Assembly: GCA_017410165.1 (NCBI GenBank)
Contig: JAFQRH010000018.1
Span: 1-64,000, forward strand
Direction of reading: 5' to 3'
Length of the DNA: 64,000 nucleotides
DNA from: Alistipes sp.
GTDB lineage: Bacteria; Bacteroidota; Bacteroidia; Bacteroidales; Rikenellaceae
Shown: positions 63,224 through 64,000 of the stretch, one piece after another
Layout of the letters: each line of letters starts with the position of its first letter
How positions within the stretch are numbered: the first letter of the stretch is position 1
Position numbers and translations under genes: made by a program
The notes under the pieces: generated by a model
Seen by the model: only the letters and a program-made list of their open reading frames with translations
Database searches by the model: none
Told to the model about the DNA's origin: nothing

Positions 63224-63919
63224 ATGAAGGTCGGGTACAAGGACTTGGGCACTATGCCTTACAAGGAGTGCTGGGATATCCAGCGCAACCTCTTCGACGA
63301 GCGTTTGCAGCGTCACTCATCGCAGCAAACTCCCGACGAGGCGGGTTGTCTGCTTATGGTCGAGCATACTCCCGTCTATACGCTTGGCAAGAGTGGCAAG
63401 CATAGCAATATGCTCCTCTCCGAAGAGCACCTCGCGCGTCTTGGCGCAGAGTTTTTCCACATCGACCGTGGTGGCGACATCACTTTTCACGGTCCCGGAC
63501 AGATAGTCTGTTACCCCATTCTTGATCTCGAACGCATCGGCATCGGCTTGCGCCGTTATATCGACGTGCTTGAAAGTGCCGTTATCGACACCGTTGCCGC
63601 CTATGGCATCGCGGCCGAACGCTTGGAGGGTGCTACCGGTGTATGGATTTGCGACCGCAATGCGGAGGGCACACCGTCGCGTTGGCGAAAGATTTGCGCC
63701 ATCGGTGTCAAGGCGTCGCACTTTGTGACGATGCACGGCTTGGCTCTCAATGTGGCGACCGACCTGAATTGGTTTACGATGATTAACCCGTGCGGTTTCG
63801 TCGATAAGGGCGTGACGAGCATCGAGCGCGAAACCGGTCGCACGATAGATATCGAGCAGGTGAAACGGCTCTTGGCTGCCAACCTTGCAAAGGGTCTCGG
63901 TGTCGAATTGGTTTTATAA
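63224..63919 (+). CDS. lipB: Octanoyltransferase LipB
   Basis: Moves octanoate from acyl carrier protein to lipoyl-domain lysines. The 231-residue protein has the family motifs HIDRGGDITFHGPGQIVCYP, CAIGVKASHFVTMHGLALNV (the catalytic Lys) and MINPCGF (the catalytic Cys). The start at 63224 is chosen because it gives MKVGYKDLG; upstream in-frame codons look non-homologous. Confidence 0.95.
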   Translation: MKVGYKDLGTMPYKECWDIQRNLFDERLQRHSSQQTPDEAGCLLMVEHTPVYTLGKSGKHSNMLLSEEHLARLGAEFFHIDRGGDITFHGPGQIVCYPILDLERIGIGLRRYIDVLESAVIDTVAAYGIAAERLEGATGVWICDRNAEGTPSRWRKICAIGVKASHFVTMHGLALNVATDLNWFTMINPCGFVDKGVTSIERETGRTIDIEQVKRLLAANLAKGLGVELVL

Positions 63920-63954
63920 TATATATATAAGTGTAGCGGAGACGGCTACCGACA

Positions 63955-64000
63955 ATGAAGATGAGAAAAAATATAAAAAAATATATAAAAAACAGAGAGT
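63955..64000 (+). CDS. Possible start of a further gene (uncertain)
   Basis: An ATG at 63955 opens a frame reading MKMRKNIKKYIK to the window edge. Upstream, 63915-63935 is AT-rich. The sequence could equally be non-coding, and nothing more can be judged. Confidence 0.25.
   Translation, partial: MKMRKNIKKYIKNRE

Overview
This window looks like Bacteroidales chromosome, probably Rikenellaceae or Alistipes-like. That placement is an inference. It rests on a roughly 286-residue primary sigma factor of the Bacteroidetes type, promoters with the Bacteroidetes -33 TTTG / -7 TAnnTTTG pattern, A-rich leaders with few Shine-Dalgarno sites, a Bat aerotolerance operon, and futalosine-route menaquinone genes in a fairly GC-rich genome.

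Layout. 1-2.4 kb: the end of an integrated element, with a tyrosine recombinase running off the left edge, a tRNA-Leu(GAG) gene and a 26-bp copy of that tRNA's 3' end (a candidate attachment site), set among palindromic repeats. 2.4-10.5 kb: catalase, a secreted PHP-domain protein, then a plus-strand run of polyprenyl synthase, U32 protein, Xaa-Pro aminopeptidase, mqnB and mqnD. 10.7-16.2 kb: rpoD, an HtrA/DegP protease, and a two-gene unit pairing mannitol-1-phosphate dehydrogenase with an organophosphate antiporter. 16.8-25.8 kb: a minus-strand alpha-glucan operon (glycogen synthase-phosphorylase fusion, debranching enzyme, glycosyltransferase, GH57 amylase). 25.9-34.4 kb: hemW, pckA, and a minus-strand set of mqnA, corA, an FAD oxidoreductase and a sodium/solute symporter.

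34.7-39.2 kb is an AT-richer island of unrecognised secreted proteins. It ends in a large acidic repeat protein with an EYIHANQH motif. That gene diverges from a phage-derived cassette at 39.7-48.7 kb: three tail or connector-like proteins, ClpP-type prohead protease, major capsid protein, a small head protein, portal, adaptor, holin and lysin. The two are fired by a pair of nearly identical, mirror-image promoters. The cassette has no visible terminase, tape measure, integrase or replication gene. It has host-like GC-rich codons, and runs straight into comEC. It is the best candidate here for an undescribed system: a domesticated particle-forming or gene-transfer-like cassette beside DNA-uptake machinery.

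48.7-64 kb is core genome: comEC, a methyltransferase, a DUF2520 protein, kdsC, a CYTH protein, thymidine kinase, a MoxR/Bat operon, a histidine acid phosphatase, lipA and lipB. Three intergenic repeat families (two imperfect palindromes of about 110-125 bp and one terminator-like hairpin) and several short tandem repeats just upstream of genes occur across the window. Protein family calls are from reading the sequence; no database search was possible.
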